Part shown: in pieces, positions 63,961 to 64,000 of the stretch
Position numbering within the stretch: the stretch's first letter is position 1
Layout of the letters: the number at the start of each line of letters is the position of its first letter
NCBI RefSeq assembly: GCF_019740355.2
Contig: NZ_CP091819.1
Span: 3,100,001 to 3,164,000, forward strand
Direction of reading: 5' to 3'
Source of the DNA: Paracrocinitomix mangrovi
Lineage (GTDB): Bacteria; Bacteroidota; Bacteroidia; Flavobacteriales_D; Crocinitomicaceae
DNA length: 64,000 nucleotides
The notes under the pieces: model-generated
What the model was told of the DNA's origin: nothing
What the model saw: only the letters and a program-made list of their open reading frames with translations
Database searches by the model: none
Made by a program: the position numbers and the translations under genes

Positions 63961-64000
63961 ATGAAGAAAATTTACGCTTTAGTGTTAGGCTTGGTGCTGA
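63961..64000 (+). CDS. Start of a probable secreted protein (3'-truncated)
   Basis: Only 13 codons are visible, reading MKKIYALVLGLVL. A basic start followed by a hydrophobic run looks like a signal peptide. Nothing more can be said about function. Confidence 0.55.
   Translation, partial: MKKIYALVLGLVL

Noticed and set aside
1-64000. CRISPR arrays, insertion sequences, prophage, tRNA or rRNA genes
   Set aside because: No regularly spaced repeats, transposase or integrase motifs, phage structural genes, or cloverleaf/ribosomal sequences were seen by reading; a tRNA and covariance-model scan would be decisive.

Overview
The window looks like a contiguous stretch of chromosome from an AT-rich Bacteroidota bacterium, most likely of the order Flavobacteriales (my guess is a Crocinitomicaceae-like lineage). 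The basis is: a giant SprA translocon protein, several cargo proteins with type IX secretion (T9SS) C-terminal domains, an IPExxxVDY family protein, an alternative complex III operon joined to cox genes, promoters of the Bacteroidota form TAnnTTTG, and very few Shine-Dalgarno sequences. I see no mobile elements, phage genes, CRISPR arrays, rRNA or tRNA. Most of the content is housekeeping or envelope biology.

Layout. 1-6.3 kb: 3' part of a peptide-transporter binding protein, asd (minus), a secreted lamin-tail-domain protein with a TPR lipoprotein-like partner, and a TerB-like protein. 6.3-9.9 kb: membrane protein, pyk and an IPExxxVDY protein (minus), then a metal-dependent cyclase. 9.9-14.5 kb: rimP-nusA-infB, preceded by a promoter and a perfect terminator-like hairpin a few bases before the rimP start codon. 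14.5-27.4 kb: a SPOR protein (minus), then the respiratory operon actA-B-C-D-E-F-coxB-coxA, which carries electrons from menaquinol through alternative complex III to a caa3/aa3-type oxidase. It is closed by a strong bidirectional terminator. 27.4-32.3 kb: Cu+ P-type ATPase (minus), ruvB-queG, and a 66-residue conserved small protein.

32.5-38.8 kb is the least understood part. It holds a TlpA-like thioredoxin, a DUF6029 outer-membrane barrel and an Omp28-type lipoprotein in one operon. Next to it is a second, T9SS-tagged Omp28 protein, divergent from a small T9SS cargo protein. Three of these proteins carry a CxxC thioredoxin-type motif, so a cell-surface redox or thiol module is the best candidate here for an undescribed system. 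38.8-50.5 kb: a class III-like sirtuin (minus), then maeB-ruvA-sprA and an SSAT-like acetyltransferase. 50.4-55.8 kb (minus): small lipoprotein, a prenyl diphosphate synthase immediately downstream of an RND exporter, and an M23 peptidase. 56-64 kb: a T9SS type B adhesin-like protein, a lipoprotein fusing a decayed GH3-like domain to a serine hydrolase, an SDR protein lacking the catalytic Tyr/Lys, a TolB-like/TPR/AraC regulator, and the first codons of a secreted protein.

Several convergent gene pairs overlap at their stop codons (CTAG, TTAA, TTATAG), and TTG or GTG starts are used by ruvB, sprA, the type B cargo gene and probably the 66-residue protein.
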